64,000 bases of DNA from Solen grandis (Eukaryota; Mollusca; Bivalvia; Adapedonta; Solenidae): contig CM037780.1 of assembly GCA_021229015.1 (NCBI GenBank), forward strand, positions 65,449,354-65,513,353, given 5' to 3'. The notes under the pieces are model-generated. The model saw only the letters and a program-made list of their open reading frames with translations. It was not told where the DNA came from and searched no databases. Positions 38,059-49,993 of the stretch are shown here, piece after piece (the stretch's first letter is position 1; each line of letters opens with the position of its first letter). The position numbers and the translations under genes are program-made.

Positions 38059-38166
38059 GCTGGCACTGGATTGGGGGAGATTTGAAAGCTTCAGTTCTAA
38101 GGCAAGCTGGCTATATTGTAGGGTCCTAGAGAGAGAAGAGTTCAATGGTGTCTTGACTGGAAACAG
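38059..38166 (+). CDS. Possible internal exon, unknown protein
   Basis: A good acceptor (ccttattacatcccag) and a strong donor (AACAG|gtgaga) bound 108 nt. A single frame stays open across it: one base, 35 codons and two bases. The peptide starts LALDWGRFESFSSKASW and ends EEFNGVLTGN. GC is about 47%, above background. No domain is recognised. It lies 375 bp downstream of a Helitron-like element and could be an exon of a plus-strand gene or a chance pseudo-exon. Confidence 0.37.
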
Positions 38167-39945
38167 GTGAGACCCACAGCCTCTTGTGATGCTGAACACA
38201 TTACCTATATATTGGTAAATTGCCTTGATATCTTGGGTCTTTATTGTTCAATTAATATAACAATATCATATTCCTCATATTCCTAACAAGTAACAAGTCA
38301 GTGCTGTAGACTGCACTCAAAGATGGTGACCCTTGATACACAAGGCTCAGAACTAACTGCAGCCTTCTTCATGGGGAACTGACGTAAAGATATGTATTGC
38401 AATCAATCACAAGAACCTGTTTCCCCAATCAAATCACCAGCCAAAACATATAATGGGGTTAGACAGACAACTCTGACAACTGAAAATTAAATTACAACAA
38501 TCTTTGAAAACTACCAAAAGATACAAGTGGGCATTTCATACCCACACCACAGTTAAACCAACTTTACTGATGACACATGGGATGGGACAGGACACAAGGA
38601 GACATTATAGTTCCTAATAATGTTGCATTCTATTACCCAAGCAAAAAAGAACATACACAAATAAATAAAAAAGAAATACAATGGCAGGAGTATAAAAAAT
38701 TAATTTTAACCACTACAGCAAACAGTATAAAGGTTATGTCTGACTGGATTTTCCAGACTAGCATCATAAATATTTCATGTTAAAATGTTGTCTTTTTTTT
38801 TAAAACCTGTGTATGCCAAAAATATACCACAATTCAAGATAAGCTAAGCAGAGAATAAAAGAAAATATCAATCTCTCTCTGAATCAGGAGGATTTGCAAT
38901 GTTTTATAAGAAGTGTTTCATCATTTTTTTTCTTTTAAATTTTCCCTAGAAAATGCCAAAAATCACTGTATTCATTACGAAAACAAGCACACTGTTCATT
39001 TGAAACACTCAAGAAACTGTAAAATATATGTTACAAAATGATATGAGCAACTTTGAATACCCCAAAACCTATCAACAGATTAAAGCTGCCAAAACCACTC
39101 CAAAGAGTAAGCATGGGATTTGTTCTGACTATATTTAACACTTATTTCAAGACTTGAACTATATCTGTGGATTAAATATACAGAAGGTTTAAATGACTGC
39201 TTGTTCACTCAGTTGTTGCTGTGGAAGCAATGTTTAAAGAATTCCTGCCATAACCATTACAATTAGCATTGAGCCATTCCTTTCTACCAATATTGGAATT
39301 GGGGTCTTGAAGACCAAAGCGAAAAGATATTTTCTAAAGAAATGCTCCAATCACAGTTTCCATTATCTTGATGTATGTGTTTTATCTCCAATACTTTTCA
39401 CTGACGAAGGCAATTTGGAAAGAAAAAAAGTATTTCAACAGGACTAATTTGGAGCTTATAAGTATCTAGTTGACTCACTACTGATATTTCTTTTACATGT
39501 ATGTTTTACCAGGACAAACCTAAACATACCTTAACACATAGCACACAGAAATGAATCACAGGATTAATCAGTCAAACCAGAAATAATAGAATTGTATTGT
39601 CAGTAGTGGTTATTAATATATACCAATAAATAAATGATGGATCAACACAAACCTACATATCGCCTGCACGAAGAGATTTTTGCCTACATATTCATGTGTA
39701 AACTTCTTGATCCATCTTAACAAAATGTGCCAATATAATTACTGGCATATGATTATCCACGTAAAAAAACTGACACTTTAAAAAATAACCAGATCTTTTT
39801 TAAAGGATATATGGTCTTAGACATCTATTTTCATAGTGCATAAAAAATTATACTTAAGTTATATCAGATAAGAATTAACTATTTAATGAAAATAAGATTT
39901 ATATTGAAAATTACATTTTAATTTGATGAACTTTTATATCTTACA

Positions 39946-40071
39946 ATGGAACAGACTTCCCACAAGCCTTACATTAAATTAGGCATAGAACAGCCAAATG
40001 GCGTTATCACAACAATCAAAGCTTTCAAGGCACTGAGAGATTGTTGGCAGGATTTTCATGAAATAGCTTAG
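39946..40071 (+). CDS. Small ORF, 41 codons, paired with an inverted relative
   Basis: ATG in optimal context (acaATGG) opens 41 codons, MEQTSHKPYIKLG...to...DFHEIA, then TAG. The segment IKAFKALRDCW (40015-40047) matches IKMLKALRDCW encoded on the opposite strand at 40241-40209. Of six base differences, the two in the D and C codons are synonymous, which hints at a coding history. Whether this is a microprotein, an exon or a relic is unknown. Confidence 0.3.
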   Translation: MEQTSHKPYIKLGIEQPNGVITTIKAFKALRDCWQDFHEIA

Positions 40072-40187
40072 CTCTAAACCCAGTGTTTTAGCAGGGTTGA
40101 CCATGACTGGGGCAAAGGTCATATGGTGCAAAATAATTCCACATGTTTACCTGAAAAACTAAAAATTAGTAAATCAGCTATACTCAC

Positions 40188-40256
40188 CCTTTGTTTAATA
40201 ACGCCCAGCCAGCAGTCTCTCAGTGCCTTGAGCATTTTGATTTCTTTCTTATTGAT
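40188..40256 (-). CDS. Possible internal exon (minus strand), paralogous to the inverted ORF at 39946
   Basis: On the minus strand 69 nt lie between cttgaacgctag and a strong donor, AGG|gtgagtat. Only phase 0 is open, giving INKKEIKMLKALRDCW plus LGVIKQR. The codons are GC-richer than the surroundings. The pairing with 39946-40071 (tail to tail, 161 bp between the matching cores) suggests an inverted duplication of one coding segment. The acceptor tract is only moderate. Confidence 0.37.
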
Positions 40257-40466
40257 CTAGCGTTCAAGTCATAACCCTGATTTCATTCATAAGTCACATT
40301 CTTAATGAGGCCATGACCTTACTTTTAAAAGAAGTTCATTCTATCTGTTGCATGGAGTTGCATGGAGTGATACAGTGCAGTTAAGTCAGATGTAGTAATT
40401 ATGCAAATCAGTAATGCCTGTTTTTCATTCCCCCCTACATAAAACTACGGCTCTGCTGCTAGTCTA

Positions 40467-41017
40467 AACAAGAGTTGTCGGTACAACACGTATGCCCCCC
40501 TATGCTCCCCTACACCCATCAAGGTCACTGTGACCTTGACCTTTGACCAAAAGGGCCCAAAATTAAAAGGGGTCATCTACTAGTCATGATCAATCATCTT
40601 ATGAAGTTTGAGGAATGTGGGCCCAAACCTTCTCCAGTTAATGATCAGAATCAATTTTCACATTTGAAGTCACTGTGACATTTGACCTTTGACCAAGTGA
40701 CCCTAAAATCAATAGATGTTATCTAATAGTAATAGCCAATCACCCTATGAAGTTTGAAGAATGTGGGCCCAAGCGTTCTCCAATTATTGATCGGAAATGA
40801 TTTTCACATTTGAGGTCACTGTGACCTTGACCTTTGACCAAGTGACCCCAAAATCAATGGGGGTCATCTACTAGTCATGACCAATTACCCTATGAAGTTT
40901 GAGGAATGTTGTGCCAGGCATTCTCCAGTTATCGACTGGAAACGAAGTGGTCTACTGACTGATCGACATTTGCAAAACAATATGCCCTCTCTTCTTGGAA
41001 GGGGGGCATAATAAAAA
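40467..41017 (-). mobile_element. Helitron-like element, 'aacaagagttgtc' family, 146-bp units
   Basis: The left end is aacaagagttgtcggtacaa, with a small hairpin (gttgtcggtacaac), then atgcccccc. The right end is tggaaggggggcataataaaaa, so atgcccccc forms the asymmetric inverted repeat. Units marked by atgaagtttga start at 40601, 40747 and 40892, spacing 146 and 145 bp. They carry tgaccttgacctttgacc. No coding capacity. Confidence 0.88.
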
Positions 41018-41240
41018 GACTGTACTCAATCCTCCTAATGCAATAATCTAAAAACTGGCTTCAAAACCAGAAAAAAATGTGTGCCTGATGGCATAAATTT
41101 CTACTTGTAAGTTCACTGTTCAGAGAGAGAGAATAATGAAAAAGAGGGAAACCCAGTGCTAACATGTGGGTAGTAATTAATTTGCATATTCATTTAGCTC
41201 ATTAATTTTGATTAACACATATAATTCCATGTGGTAAAAA

Positions 41241-41241
<1 letters not shown>

Positions 41242-41300
<59 letters not shown>

Positions 41301-41302
41301 TA
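41242..41302. repeat. (TA)n microsatellite
   Basis: About 30 AT dinucleotides with one interruption near 41293. The 63-codon minus-strand frame across it is an artefact. Confidence 0.97.
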
Positions 41303-42249
41303 TTGAAAATTCTTTATAGTGTATTAAGTTAACTGTCACATACTTTAAGAAACAACAACACAATTTATTATTGTAATTGGAATCAATTAACAATTAATTT
41401 AAATGACCTCAACAATTCTTTTTCCTTTAAAATTTAGAAATGATCAAACACTGAATTCATCAAGGTTTCTGACAGTGGAGGGCCAGGGTCATACTGGAGA
41501 CCTTGGTTTCCCCAGACTTTTAATAGCCAGGACATAGTTATTAGTTATAGTGGACCTGTGGTACATTAATCTTAAGCAGGGCAAGGCCAGGCAGACTATG
41601 TTAGGTCAATCAGATTGGGTGGATCTGTTTCCAACATGCACTACTCTCCTGGGATGGGTGAGACCCTATCATCACATCAGAGATAGTCATTGTATATTTG
41701 GATCCATCAATCTGTAAGTAGGACTCACCCACACAATAGAAAATGGTAATCCATGACTTATTACTCATTAACCAATGGAGCAAGAATGGTAGACAAAGGG
41801 TGTTAATACTACTTTAAGCTTTTCTAAATTTACATATATTGTACAGTATTTATTAGAACTACTGCTATTATGAATATCAAATGTGAGAAAAAGTTCAATC
41901 AGACCAATTTAAGAAAAACATGGTACATGTATCTGTACATTAAGGCATATGTCAAAACACAGACGAAAGCTAATCCAACTATTAGAGACATGCATCAAAG
42001 TGACTTGTAAGAGACAGCGAGACCAATACCTTGGGCACTCATAATTGAGGAACATCCTATAAGTGCCCATTATACTCTGAGAGTGTAACTTATTGAAGAT
42101 CTTTTTTTCCTCTTTTCTAATGGCTGTATTTCCATATTGTTTTGAATAAAGAGCAATTTCTTACAATTCTGCTATATCCAACAAAACCATAATGTAATGG
42201 AACATGCACATCACAACTGAACATAAAATGTAAATTTGAACACATTCTC

Positions 42250-42382
42250 AACTTGACTATTTAAGTTTACCATCGCCTTGACAGTATTTCAGTCATATAG
42301 CAACATCCAGCTAATTACAGGTGGAGGAAGACCCCGAATGCACGGAGACATCCGGGTAGAACCACCGACCTATCGCAAGCCA
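42250..42382 (-). mobile_element. 5'-truncated SINE with 12-bp target-site duplications
   Basis: On the minus strand this matches the 3' half of the SINE at 17511-17758: ggttctacccggatg, cttcctccacctgtaattag, gactgaaatactgtc, then the taaac tail. gaacacattctc is present on both sides (42238-42249 and 42383-42394). The tRNA head is absent, as expected for incomplete reverse transcription. Confidence 0.88.
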
Positions 42383-44093
42383 GAACACATTCTCGGTTTT
42401 ATATCAATAAAACTAAGAGCTTGAATATTCAAACCAAGTACAAGATGTATAAAAACATCAGTCTACAATGAACTTGCAGTCTGATCAAGTTTCATACCGT
42501 TAGCAATTCATATATACCTCCCAGATGGGATGTAAGACTGTAAACCAGCTCAGATTTTTTCAATAGTGCAAGAGAGTAGTAGTGGCAGAGAGACCTGCAC
42601 CCCCCACCCCCCTCCCCAACACACACATACACTATTTAACTAGTGTCTAAACATACAAACTAATTAAACATTCTGGCTTATTGATAAACATTTTATATGA
42701 AAAAAAAAAAAAAATGATTTGGAAAAAAAAGAGCATTGAAGCTTTGAGTCTTTTAGCAAACAAACAATTCAGCTGGAAAATAAAAGAAAAGCTTAACAAC
42801 TATGTAAAATGTCTTAACATATTTAATTTCATTCCCAAAGCATTCATTGAAAATGTCATTTTCTGAATTACATGCCTTTCTGTTCTGTATGAATCTGTCA
42901 GACTTAAATTAGATTTTTTTCTTTTTAAATAGAAATAATGCTATTGAGAAATACTCTGTATAGTGAATAATTAAACTTAATTCCAATATTTACCTAGCAA
43001 ATATAACAGATAAGCATCGGGATGACAGCTCTAGGTGGGTTTGGCTTGAAATTTCAATGTACTGAATAGCATGCAACAAGATGCATCACCTATCAAACAA
43101 CAAAAGTTAAGGCTTTTATGGAGGACTGATAGAGTGTCTGTTTATCTATGGAAGCTCCCTGAATGCTGCAGGGTAGTTGTAGATTGGATATCACGCTGTG
43201 CATTTGTCATTCCACGGAAAAGTATCATAGCCATAGTAGAGGTAGATATTTTATAGGCATGCACAAGGATCAGATGTAGGCTCCTAGCATCAACATGGGT
43301 CATACACATGCCAAAGTTTGGTATTGTCAGGGGTGACAGTTACAAAATATAGAGTCATAAGGTCAGCTGTATACTTAAATACATTGCAGTTTTATTTGAT
43401 AACAAATGACACAATTTATATGAATAAAATTCAATAAAAAATATGGGAAAGGTGCTTCTTTAGGATTTATAAAATGGGAAACAAGGTTTTACAATTTTTA
43501 CTAATTCCTCTTGATATTACTTGTCTAATTGCGTTGTTTAAAGTCTATATAAGATATTCTTGCTTCTATTAAGGTCCAAACAAATACCACAATTTGACCA
43601 TACTACTCTTAATTTGTAAGCATATACTAGTTGTTCCTTCCAGGAAGAATTATGATAATAAAACTAACCTACACTGAGAGATAAATAAGCCCTATAAAGT
43701 CTGCTAGATATGTCTAGATGATACATCTCGAGCATGACAGATCTGGAGTGAGAGCTGTTAATCAACATCTGAATCAATAATCTGCTGCTAATACCTAGCC
43801 TAGATTCTGGCTTGCTCAATTAACCCTTCACCCTCATGCGGACAGCACTGAAGCTTGGTTCTTTTTTTCCTAGCTTTAATAAACTTTTACTGAAATTCAT
43901 AACAAAATCAGCTATTTATATTCTATAACAATCTGGGTGTTCGATTTTCAAAGAAACTGGTACAATCTCATTTATTCCTGCAGTAGTCAGATATAGAAGA
44001 GTGATGGTTATGGAGAAAGCTTCTCTATCAATTAAAGTTACGGATGAGAAGAAATATCCAGTTTCCAGTGCACCAACATTACAGCTGTCCTAG

Positions 44094-44273
44094 TCTGCAT
44101 CACAACACAGCTGTAGCACAACCAGGCAAAAGCTTTCAATTTGCCAAACAAGGCTTAGAAGCGTGTCTGAGGCATCAAGCAATCTAGATAAGACAAGCCA
44201 ACTGTTAAGGAGCCTGTCTGGTTGGACACACCACCAGGGCGACACAGACACACAGGGCAGCAACAAATTATGG
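44094..44273 (+). CDS. Possible 60-codon exon, Ser-rich, unknown
   Basis: After cattacagctgtcctag, a 180-nt plus-strand segment is open throughout in phase 0 and ends at ATGG|gtatgag. The peptide begins SASQHSCSTTRQKLS and contains RLRSVSEASSNLDK. GC is about 49%. The minus strand is also open here for 77 codons (44090-44323, Leu-rich), so strand choice rests on composition and splice-like edges only. No family is recognised. Confidence 0.3.
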
Positions 44274-44649
44274 GTATGAGCTAGACATTTTCTGGCCAAA
44301 AGATTGTTTATTGACAGCTGCAAGGAAATTAAAGCACTTTCTTAGCTTCATAGTTCCTAGAAGATGATAAACATAGATTCCTCAGATGAATACTAGAATA
44401 AAATCTGATCCATTTAATAGCATTTTGATATAAATACTACACTCACAGTTTTGCATAATGAATGGAAACCTGTCTGAAAAAACAAACATTAAAAAACAAA
44501 ACAAAAAAAAAAACACTTTAAAAACAATAGAATACTGATCACTGGGCTAACTGTTGACCAGCACGACATTTGCATTCAGTACTTAGAAACACATTTCATC
44601 TTTGAACAAATATACCAGTCTGTCAATCATAGTTATCAAACTGCTAACG

Positions 44650-45039
44650 CAGAGCTTCAGATTTACGGTGCGCCGCGCCATTGTCGCGTGATTTCAAAAT
44701 ATGGCGCACGACTTTCGACGGCAATGGGTCCTTCTGGCGCGTCCATTTTGCTCGTGAAAATTTCTTACTTTGATGAAAATATTTGAAAATTTCTTCGCCG
44801 AGAGTCCTGGAGAGACAATTTTACAAACTCCTAAAAATGAAAGTAGACGGTCAACGAATTTTCATTCGATAAATTCGGCTCTCATCGCTATGTGGATAAA
44901 ATCCGAATATTCCAATTGATCCTAGCTCTGCTGAGTCAAATTTGCTTCGAAAATAATCAAAATGGCAAAAAGAAAACAAACAGACATTTTGAAGTTCTTT
45001 AACAAAGAGAGCAACCAGGGAAACATTGAAAGTAGTTAG
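44650..45039 (+). mobile_element. CpG-rich 5' end of a possible hAT-like transposon
   Basis: CAGAGCTTCAG at 44650 resembles a hAT terminus (CAGAG). About 13 CpGs then fall within 44665-44754, unlike the rest of the window. It is followed by the transposase-like N-terminus at 44962. No matching right end was found; the Helitron-like element at 45206 interrupts the region. A first exon and CpG-rich promoter of a cellular gene is the main alternative. Confidence 0.35.
44962..45039 (+). pseudogene. hAT-transposase-like N-terminus, 25 codons
   Basis: aaaATGGcaaaaag opens MAKRKQTDILKFFNKES, then NQGNIESS and TAG. A start of the form M-x-K-R-K-Q-x-x-(I/L)-x-x-F-F is familiar from hAT-derived proteins and from zinc-finger proteins related to them; this is from memory. 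A donor-like AAA|gtagtt overlaps the stop and an acceptor-like ttattttttgtgcag lies at about 45108, but joining them soon meets a stop. It is therefore best described as a truncated remnant. Confidence 0.33.
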
Positions 45040-45205
45040 CACATAACAAATCCACCAACTGGTATGGATTACTTTGATTTTTTTTTCTTTTCTGTTATTT
45101 TTTGTGCAGCCGACATCATGCGCTGAACTTTCGTTTTGCCTCGCTGTAAATGAAAATATTTTCTACCGGATATTTATCGATGTCCGTCGATGTCTGCAAA
45201 ATTTC

Positions 45206-46092
45206 AACAAGAGGGCCAAGATGGCCCTAGATCGCTCACCTGAGAAAAGTATCATTCATTGCCTGTACAAAACAGATTGCTTTAGAATTAAGATGATGAG
45301 GTGAAACAATGTTCAGGAATTTTCTGACCCCATCCACAGAAGATATCATCATGACAAACATTCTGCCAAAGTTTGAGGAAGATTGCATCAAAACTGTGGC
45401 CTTTAGTGTGTAAACAAGATTTTTCTAAGATTTGACCTATTGACCTACTTTTCGGTCAGGCCCTACCCATTTTCGAAAGGGTTCAAGATATCATCAAGAC
45501 AAACATTCTGACCAAGTTTGAGGAAGATTGGATCAAAATTGTGGCCTCTAGTGTGTAAACAAGATTTTTCTAAGATTTGACCTACTGACCTACTTTTTGA
45601 TCCAACCTGACCCATTTTCAAAAGGGTTCAAATTATCATCAAGACAAACATTCTGACCAAGTTTGAGGAAGATTGGATCAAAATTGTGGCCTCTAGTGTG
45701 TAAACAAGATTTTTCTAAGATTTGACCTACTGACCTACTTTTTGATCCGACCTGACCCATTTTCAAAAGGGTTCAAGATATCATCAAGACAAACATTCTG
45801 ACCAAGTTTGAGGAAGATTGGATCAAAATTGTGGCCTCTAGTGTGTAAACATCAAAAAAGATTTTTCTAAGATTTGACCTACTGACCTACTTTTTGATCC
45901 GACCTGACCCATTTTCGAAAGGGTTCAAGATATCATCAAGACAAACATTCTGACAAAGTTTGAGGAAGATTGGATCAAAATTGTGGCCTCTAGTGTGTAA
46001 ACATCAAATTGTTGACGGACGACGGACGACGGCCGACGGACAATCAAGTATCCCAAAAGCTCACCCTGAGCTATGCTCAGGTGAGCTAAAAA
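45206..46092 (-). mobile_element. Helitron-like element with 145-bp tandem core
   Basis: The left end is aacaagagggcc with the hairpin agggccaagatggccct, then agatcgctcacctgag. The right end is agctcaccctgagctatgc plus tcaggtgagctaaaaa. Units marked by gacctactttttgatcc lie at about 45591, 45736 and 45888, spacing 145 and 152 bp. A gacggacgacgg-rich stretch precedes the right end. It sits inside the CpG-rich region, dividing it. Confidence 0.93.
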
Positions 46093-46549
46093 TTCAAATT
46101 TGTGTTTTTTTCTTATTATTTTGTCCGCCGCCAGTTTGTGTTACTTCTTGAAGAAAAAAATATTTCACTACAAATTCTGTAAACCTCCATGTTTAGTGCG
46201 CACCACAAGTTTGAGATTCAATATTTCGGAGGGAAAAGAGTATATCAAATGTTTAATTGTGCATCTCTGCCTCGTTGATCCCAGCCGCCGCCATTCTGAC
46301 TTTTCTGCAGATGTTTTTAATGTGCTCAATTGAAGGTGATAAATGTACTATTGATTCCTCGAGTCACTGAGTGTTAGGCGTTTATTATCGTTCACATCTC
46401 TTCTGTTCAAAATATGCTTACACAATTAGCTCGATAATTGAGAACAATAGATAGTTTTGTATAAGTTTTCATGTGTCGACATCATTTTTACATGTAGTTT
46501 AACTTTCAGGAATCACCTGACATCTGGCATCTAAAGTGATTTTCTAACA
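46093..46549. other. CpG-containing spacer between two Helitron-like elements
   Basis: Contains gtccgccgcc, gtgcgcacc and gccgccgcc motifs. It is probably the continuation of the sequence interrupted at 45206. No open frame of note. Confidence 0.4.
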
Positions 46550-47634
46550 TTTGACTAAGTGACCTACATTTTGATCCTACCTGAATTTGCACTGAACTGG
46601 GAATTCATGCAGTCATTATTCATATCAAGTTTAATGAACACTGGGACAAAAATGTAGGCCTCTAGAGTGTTCACAAGATTTTTTAAAAATTTGCCCTGGT
46701 GACCTACTTTTTGACCCTATGTTGCCCAGTTCTGAATTCATCTGAGATTTGATGTAAACAAACATTCTGACCAAGTTACATTAAGGTTAGTCTAAAACTG
46801 TGGTCTCTAAAGTGTTCACAAGGTTTTACTAAGATTTGACATATGACCTAGTTTTTTACCCTAAGTGACCCAATTTTGAACTCATCCAAGATATCATGAG
46901 GACGAACATCCTGATTAAATTTCATGAAGACTGGGCCAAAACTGTTGCCTCTAGAGTGTTAACAAGGTTTTTCTAAGATTTTTTAAGATTTGACCTAGTG
47001 ACCTAGTTTTTGACCCAACATGACCCAATTTCAAACTCATCTGACATAGCATAAAGACAAACGTCCTGGCAAAATTTCATGAAGGTTGAGCCAAATATGT
47101 GGCCTCTACAGTGTTCACAAGGTTTTTCTAAGATTTGACCTGGTGAACTAGTTTTTGACTCCATGTGACCCATTTTCAGACTCATCAAAGATATTATATA
47201 GACAAACATCCTGACCAAATCTATTGAAGATTGGGCTAAAACTGTGGCCTCTAGTATGTTCACAAGATTTTTCAAAGATTTGACCTGGTGACCTAGTTTT
47301 TGACCCCACGTGACCCAATTTTTGAACTCATCCAAGATATCATGTAGACAAACATCCTGACCAAGTTTCATGAAGGTTGGGCCAAAACTGTGGCGTCTAG
47401 AGTGTTCACAAGGTTTTTCTAAGATTTGACCTGGTGACCTAGTTTTTGACCCCACATGACCTAATTTTAAACTCATCCGAGATATCGTAGACAAACATCC
47501 TGACCAAGTTTCATGACGATTGGGCCAAAACTGTGGCCTCTAGAGTGTTCACAAGCAATTGTTGACGACAAACAACGGACAAAAGGCGATCACAAAAGCT
47601 CACCCTGAGCACAAGTGCTCAGGTGAGCTAATAA
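46550..47634 (-). mobile_element. Helitron-like element, 145-bp tandem core, left end lost
   Basis: At least six units of 145-146 bp are present, marked by ctagtttttgac at 47003, 47148, 47293 and 47439. They encode nothing, although lack of stops yields a repetitive 163-codon minus-strand frame (47003-47494). The right end is intact: agctcaccctgagcacaagtgctcaggtgagcta. The aacaagag left end is absent or too diverged. Confidence 0.88.
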
Positions 47635-48974
47635 AAAAAGATATGGCATTGAATTAATCAACTTACAACAATAAAATGATATTCTTTGAGTATATCACAG
47701 TAACGATGATGCAAATGCTGCTTTAGGTTGTATGCAATGCATTATTTTTTACAGTTTATTCTTTATTTTAACTACCGATTCAATCGTAACGTGAAACTGT
47801 TTGGGGACACTGGTTGAACATCGCAATAAATAAACATCTTGTATGACGCTGCAAATTCACCTTTGTTTATTATTTCAGTTTTATTCATGGAAATAAATGC
47901 TTACGAAAATACAATGTAAGAGAGAAAGGCAGAAGAAAGCACTAAATACATGGGTGTTGATGGTATGAGTACTTGCAATTTGTCTGTGTTAAATAAACCA
48001 CATTTATGTTTTGTCTTCCACAATGCCAAATATATTCTAGATGAGAAGGATATTGAATTGTGTAAACACTACTTTTAGGGTGTTTGATAGGGGGATATTG
48101 TTTGATTATTAATTAAATAAACACAAATTCCATCACTTTTTTACTTACAGATCATCGTGATTTGTTTGTTAAATTTGTTAAAAGATATATTTTCCTATGT
48201 AAAAAGAAACAGAATTTACCAAACTGTAAATCAATGATGAATAGGCTAAAATTTGCTTAGGAAATTTGTAAATCTGCAAAAATTAGTAATGCAGAAAAAG
48301 AATGGGGGTCATTTGTAAGACTTTTGTCTCAAATCCCTTAATTGATATTTAGCCCAAAACAAAACAAAATGAAATCATAATCATGACATAATCATAATCG
48401 TTCATAGAAAATATATATTTGGTGAATAAGTTTTCCCCTCATGTTTTCTGTTTTGTTATTTCAATGTTTCTTTTTCTTGTTATTTTTTCAGATCCATTAA
48501 ATTATATTTAACTTTTGATATTTTTAATTATATACAGTGTGGAGTGGGATGACCTCAACACACACACACCTATTGACGAGAAAAATAAATGGGGTGACCC
48601 TGATTATAGGGACCTGAATATTTTGTAATTTTTATGCTTGTTAAATAGTTGATATTATTTTGAAAGAAATACAATTAAACTTTCACCAGTAATAATGGAG
48701 ATCCCTCACATTAAATTCAGGCTTGGGTCTGTTTGACATAAGTAGGTCGTGTTTAGTCACTAATTTTATAAGGTTAAAAAAAAATAAAAATAAAAATAGG
48801 GAAAAATCATTTTTATTCTTACTTTATTTTCCTAAGTTACTTTTTAAGGCTTTTATTTTTATTCCCTCCTCCTAACCTAATTTTTTGAGAAAAATCCTGT
48901 AAAACAAGTCATTAAAAAACTCTGGCCTTAAAACAGACATTAAAATATTACAAGTTACAATGAAATCAAATCAA
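47635..48974. other. AT-rich DNA, no feature supported
   Basis: No repeat or exon-like segment of note; a donor-like TCT|gtaagtaa on the minus strand near 48149 has no open exon. Confidence 0.45.
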
Positions 48975-49908
48975 AACAAGCGCTAAGTTCGAATGAATTC
49001 TATGCCCCTGCAGGGTCCTTAGACCTGGGGGACAAGGTCATTTGAAGGTCAAGGTCACCTGGCGGTGAGAGCTCATCAAGGTGCATACACCTGTGAAGTT
49101 TGGAGGTTATGAATGGAAGCACATTCATGATGTGGCCAAGGTTAATATTTGCTATTTTGGGCCATAGTAACCTTGACCTTTGACCCCATAACCTCTAAGT
49201 TGGTCTGGTGGGTAGAGCTCATCAAGGTGAATACACAATGTCATGTGAAGTTACAAAGCTGTGGATGGAAGTACTTTCATTTTATGGCCAAGGTTAATAA
49301 TTGATACATGGTGACCTTGAACATTAAAAGGGTCAGGCAATAAAAAAATATACATGTGAAGTTTGGAGGTTATGGATAGAAGCACATTCATAATGTGGCA
49401 AAGGTTAATATTTATTATTTTGGGTTATGGTGATCTTAACCTTTGATCCCATGACCTCTAAGAGGGTCTGGCGAGTAGAACTCATCAAGGTGCACACACT
49501 TGTGAAGTTTGAGATTATGGATGGAAGCACATTCATAATGTGGCCAAGGTTAGTATTTGCTGTTTTGGGTCATGGTTATTTTGACCTTTAACCCCTGACC
49601 TCTAAGCAGGTCTGGCAGGTAGATCTCATCAAGGTGCTTGCACCTGTGAACTTTGGAGTTATGGATGGAAGCAAGTTTATAATGTGGCCAAGGTCGATTT
49701 CTGCTATTATCAGTCACGGTGACCTTGATCTCTGACCTGTGACCTCAAAGGTGGTCTGGCGTGTAGAGCACATCAAGGTGCATGCACATGTGAACTTTGG
49801 AGGCTCTTCGTTGAAGGACTCCCATATTATGGTCAAGGTAAAAGTTTTGTGACAAACAGACAGACCAAAAACAATATGCCCCCCGATCTATCTATGTAGG
49901 GGGATAAA

Positions 49909-49909
<1 letters not shown>
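48975..49909 (-). mobile_element. Helitron-like element, 'aacaagcgc' family, 145-bp units
   Basis: The left end is aacaagcgctaagttcg followed by tatgcccc. The right end is aatatgccccccgatctatc plus gtagggggataaaaa. Units marked by gctcatcaaggtg start at 49071, 49217, 49479, 49624 and 49768, which is 145-146 bp apart apart from one double step. They contain tgaccttgacctttgacc. The right end runs directly into the (GAAA)n tract. Confidence 0.82.
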
Positions 49910-49992
<83 letters not shown>

Positions 49993-49993
49993 A
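49906..49993. repeat. (GAAA)n microsatellite
   Basis: About 21 uninterrupted tetranucleotide units directly after the Helitron-like right end 'gggggataaaaa'. Confidence 0.98.

Larger units (their letters stand above)
41018..44093. other. No confirmed gene; (TA)n and a truncated SINE listed separately
   Basis: AT-rich. A plus-strand frame at 43071-43256 (61 codons) has no signal or homology. A donor-like TGG|gtgagtcc lies on the minus strand near 41725 without an acceptor. Confidence 0.35.

Noticed and set aside
47003..47494. 163-codon minus-strand frame, among the longest in the window
   Set aside because: It is a repeat of the 145-bp monomers of a Helitron-like element; the protein merely repeats with the DNA.
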